This document shows, piece after piece, positions 62,083-64,000 of a stretch of 64,000 nucleotides of DNA; position 1 is the first letter of the stretch; each line of letters begins with the position of its first letter. Made by a program: the position numbers and the translations under genes. The notes beneath the pieces were generated by a model. The model ran no database searches. It was not told where the DNA came from and saw only the letters and a list, made by a program, of their open reading frames with translations. Where the stretch lies: positions 1 to 64,000 of the forward strand of contig NZ_LIQG01000032.1 of NCBI RefSeq assembly GCF_001418015.1, read 5' to 3'. Source of the stretch: Lacinutrix mariniflava. GTDB taxonomy: Bacteria > Bacteroidota > Bacteroidia > Flavobacteriales > Flavobacteriaceae.

Positions 62083-63840
62083 ATGAAAGAATTACAGCAT
62101 CTTAATAAATATTTCTTAAAATATAAAACGCAATTATTAATTGGAATTGCAATTACAATTATCTCAATTCTCTTTAAGGTATATGTGCCAAAACTAATTG
62201 GGTCTATTATAGACATTGTAAATAACCAATTACAACATCCTGAAAATTCGCTTGTAGATTTCAAGAGCCAGTTACTAAATAATATTTTGCTTATTATAGG
62301 TACTGCAATTATAGCAGGCGTATTAACTTTTTTTATGCGCCAATACATTATAAATGTATCGCGTTATATAGAGTTTGATTTAAAGAATGAAATCTACCAA
62401 CAATATCAAAAACTCTCTCTAAACTTCTACAAAAAAAATAGAACTGGAGATTTAATGAATAGAATTAGTGAAGATGTTGGGCAAGTAAGAATGTATGCAG
62501 GACCAGCAATTATGTATAGTATAAATACCATTACTTTATTTGTTGTTGCTTTAGTTTTTATGTTTAAACAAGCTCCAATACTTACGCTTTATACTATTAT
62601 TCCATTACCTATTTTATCTGTTTTAATCTATTTAATTAGTAAAGAAATCCACAAACGTAGCACAGTTGTACAAGAATATTTATCTAAACTTTCAACCTTT
62701 ACTCAAGAAGCGTTTAGTGGTATTTCTGTTATTAAAGCTTATGGTATTGAACCACAAACACAAGCCGATTTTAATACACTAGCCAAGACCAGTAAAGAGA
62801 AACAATTAAGTTTGGTTCGTGTGCAGTCGTTCTTTTTTCCAATGATGTTGCTACTTATTGGTATTAGTAACATTATAGTTATCTATATTGGAGGTAAACA
62901 ATATATTAATGGTGAAATCTCCCTTGGAAACATTATTGAATTTATAATTTATGTAAATATGCTAACTTGGCCGGTAGCAACTGTAGGCTGGGTAACATCT
63001 ATTGTTCAGCGCGCTGAAGCATCCCAGAAACGTATAAACGAGTTTCTAAAAATTGAACCTGAAATAAAAAACAATAGTCCTGAGCCCTCTCTAATAACAG
63101 GTAACATTGAGTTTAAAGATGTCCATTTTACTTACGACGACACTAATATTAAAGCCTTACAAGGCGTTAGTTTTAAAGTGAATTCTGGTGAAACACTTGC
63201 TATAATCGGTAAGACCGGTTCTGGAAAATCGACTGTACTAGATCTAATTGGAAGACTTTACGATATTGATAAAGGTGAATTATTAATCGATAATAAACCA
63301 ATCGATAAACTTAACCTTACAAGCTTAAGAGATGCTATTGGTTATGTGCCGCAAGATGCCTTTTTATTTAGTGACACTATAAACAATAATATAAAATTTG
63401 GTAAAGAAAATGCGTCTAACGACGAGGTGATTGCTGCTGCAAAAAATGCACAAGTCCATAAAAATATTGCAAAATTCACTAATGGTTACGAAACCATTTT
63501 AGGAGAACGTGGTATTACTTTATCTGGCGGACAAAAACAACGTGTTTCTATCGCTAGAGCAATTATTAAAGAACCAAAAATACTATTATTTGATGATTGC
63601 CTTTCAGCTGTAGATACAGAAACCGAAGAAAAAATTCTAAACAATCTTAAAAATATATCGACTGGAAAAACGAGTATAATTGTAAGTCACAGAATCTCTT
63701 CAGCTAAAAATGCAGACCATATTATAGTATTAGACGATGGCAAAATTGTACAGAACGGAACACATAACCAACTTATTGACAGCGATGGCTACTATAAAGA
63801 CCTTTACTTAAAGCAATTGAGTGAAAGCGCTTCTATTTAG
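62083..63840 (+). CDS. ABC transporter, fused membrane and ATPase domains
   Basis: 585 residues: six membrane helices (about 15-300), then the nucleotide-binding domain with Walker A IIGKTGSGKSTVLDL, Q-loop GYVPQDAFLFS, signature TLSGGQKQRVSIARAI, Walker B ILLFDDCLSAVD and the switch His in IIVSHRISS. This is an exporter half-transporter of the MsbA/LmrA type and would act as a homodimer. Substrate (lipid, peptide or drug) unknown. Faces the PUR gene downstream. Confidence 0.92.
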   Translation: MKELQHLNKYFLKYKTQLLIGIAITIISILFKVYVPKLIGSIIDIVNNQLQHPENSLVDFKSQLLNNILLIIGTAIIAGVLTFFMRQYIINVSRYIEFDLKNEIYQQYQKLSLNFYKKNRTGDLMNRISEDVGQVRMYAGPAIMYSINTITLFVVALVFMFKQAPILTLYTIIPLPILSVLIYLISKEIHKRSTVVQEYLSKLSTFTQEAFSGISVIKAYGIEPQTQADFNTLAKTSKEKQLSLVRVQSFFFPMMLLLIGISNIIVIYIGGKQYINGEISLGNIIEFIIYVNMLTWPVATVGWVTSIVQRAEASQKRINEFLKIEPEIKNNSPEPSLITGNIEFKDVHFTYDDTNIKALQGVSFKVNSGETLAIIGKTGSGKSTVLDLIGRLYDIDKGELLIDNKPIDKLNLTSLRDAIGYVPQDAFLFSDTINNNIKFGKENASNDEVIAAAKNAQVHKNIAKFTNGYETILGERGITLSGGQKQRVSIARAIIKEPKILLFDDCLSAVDTETEEKILNNLKNISTGKTSIIVSHRISSAKNADHIIVLDDGKIVQNGTHNQLIDSDGYYKDLYLKQLSESASI

Positions 63841-63874
63841 GTAATAAATCTATTAAAAGAAAAACCTTAAAATG

Positions 63875-63904
63875 TTGCGTGGTTTTATTTTTTTTATATT
63901 TTTG
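63875..63904 (+). promoter_or_regulatory. promoter of the PUR-family gene
   Basis: TTG at 63875-63877, 19-nt spacer, TATTTTTG at 63897-63904: a full match to the Bacteroidota consensus. It lies 26 nt before the start codon. Confidence 0.7.
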
Positions 63905-63930
63905 AAACACAATAACAACAAACTACAATT

Positions 63931-64000
63931 ATGCATAATAACGAGATGATGGAGAAAGAGGAGATTTACTCTAAGGTTTTAAGAGCTGGAAGGCGTACTT
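63931..64000 (+). CDS. PUR-family (DUF3276) DNA/RNA-binding protein, partial
   Basis: Only the first 23 codons are inside the window: MHNNEMMEKEEIYSKVLRAG followed by RRT. The stretch IYSKVLRAGRRT is the first strand of the PUR-alpha-like DUF3276 family, which is found in nearly all Bacteroidota and binds single-stranded nucleic acids. The gene runs past the right edge. Confidence 0.75.
   Translation, partial: MHNNEMMEKEEIYSKVLRAGRRT

Overview
The window is one contiguous piece of chromosome from a marine-type member of the Flavobacteriaceae (Bacteroidota). The evidence is low GC, spacer promoters of the Bacteroidota form (TTG, 19-21 nt, TAnnTTTG), type IX secretion C-terminal sorting domains on several exported proteins, lipoproteins with S-C-x-(D/N)-rich starts, a zeaxanthin-type crtI-crtB-crtZ-crtY operon, SusC/FecA-like TonB receptor architecture, a GldL-like membrane motif and a PUR/DUF3276 gene. 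The genus cannot be fixed from sequence alone.

Layout: 0-3.2 kb holds an FKBP lipoprotein, an S4 RNA-binding protein, a phosphoribosyltransferase, shikimate kinase and three tRNA genes (Lys, Lys, Leu). 3.2-8.1 kb is the carotenoid operon headed by a MerR/B12-domain regulator. 8.1-12.4 kb holds a TlpA-like thioredoxin, a duplicated-domain lipoprotein, a Crp/Fnr regulator and two exported proteins. 12.4-18 kb carries two unrelated-subfamily aconitases (acnA-like and acnB) in tandem. 18.4-20.3 kb is a small signalling operon (AhpD-like, GAF plus histidine phosphotransfer domain without ATPase, single receiver). 20.3-25.7 kb encodes a MoxR ATPase and three SurA/PpiC-type periplasmic folding factors. 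25.9-32.2 kb holds small proteins, a TPR hybrid histidine kinase, a putative zinc metalloprotease and a GH3-like adenylating enzyme.

32.2-36.4 kb and 49.9-53.4 kb are the most unusual parts: two separate accessory arrays, lodged between core genes, in which exported proteins of unknown role or decayed genes are separated by repeated leaders (promoter-like, with a terminator-like hairpin in the second array) and by attC-like imperfect palindromes. Each array carries its own inverted terminal motif (a 19-mer in the first array, a 12-mer in the second); the sequences differ between arrays, but the upstream and downstream copies stay complementary within an array. Three pseudogenes in the first array show decay of cargo.

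Other core regions: guaB (36.4-37.9), a Cys-rich small protein, an iron-uptake type operon (DUF4856 lipoprotein, imelysin, HTTM protein, TonB receptor; 38.5-44.7) with a candidate operator and two strong intra-operon hairpins, HMG-CoA lyase, a LysE exporter, a spondin-domain exported protein, pyrD and pepT. 53.5-56.7 kb is cydAB with a Crp/Fnr-like palindrome and a SET-domain protein. 56.8-58.7 kb is a LacI regulator beside a badly decayed SMP-30/gluconolactonase gene. The right end is yajC, DUF1573, nusB, an amino-acid dehydrogenase, an ABC exporter and the start of a PUR-family gene.
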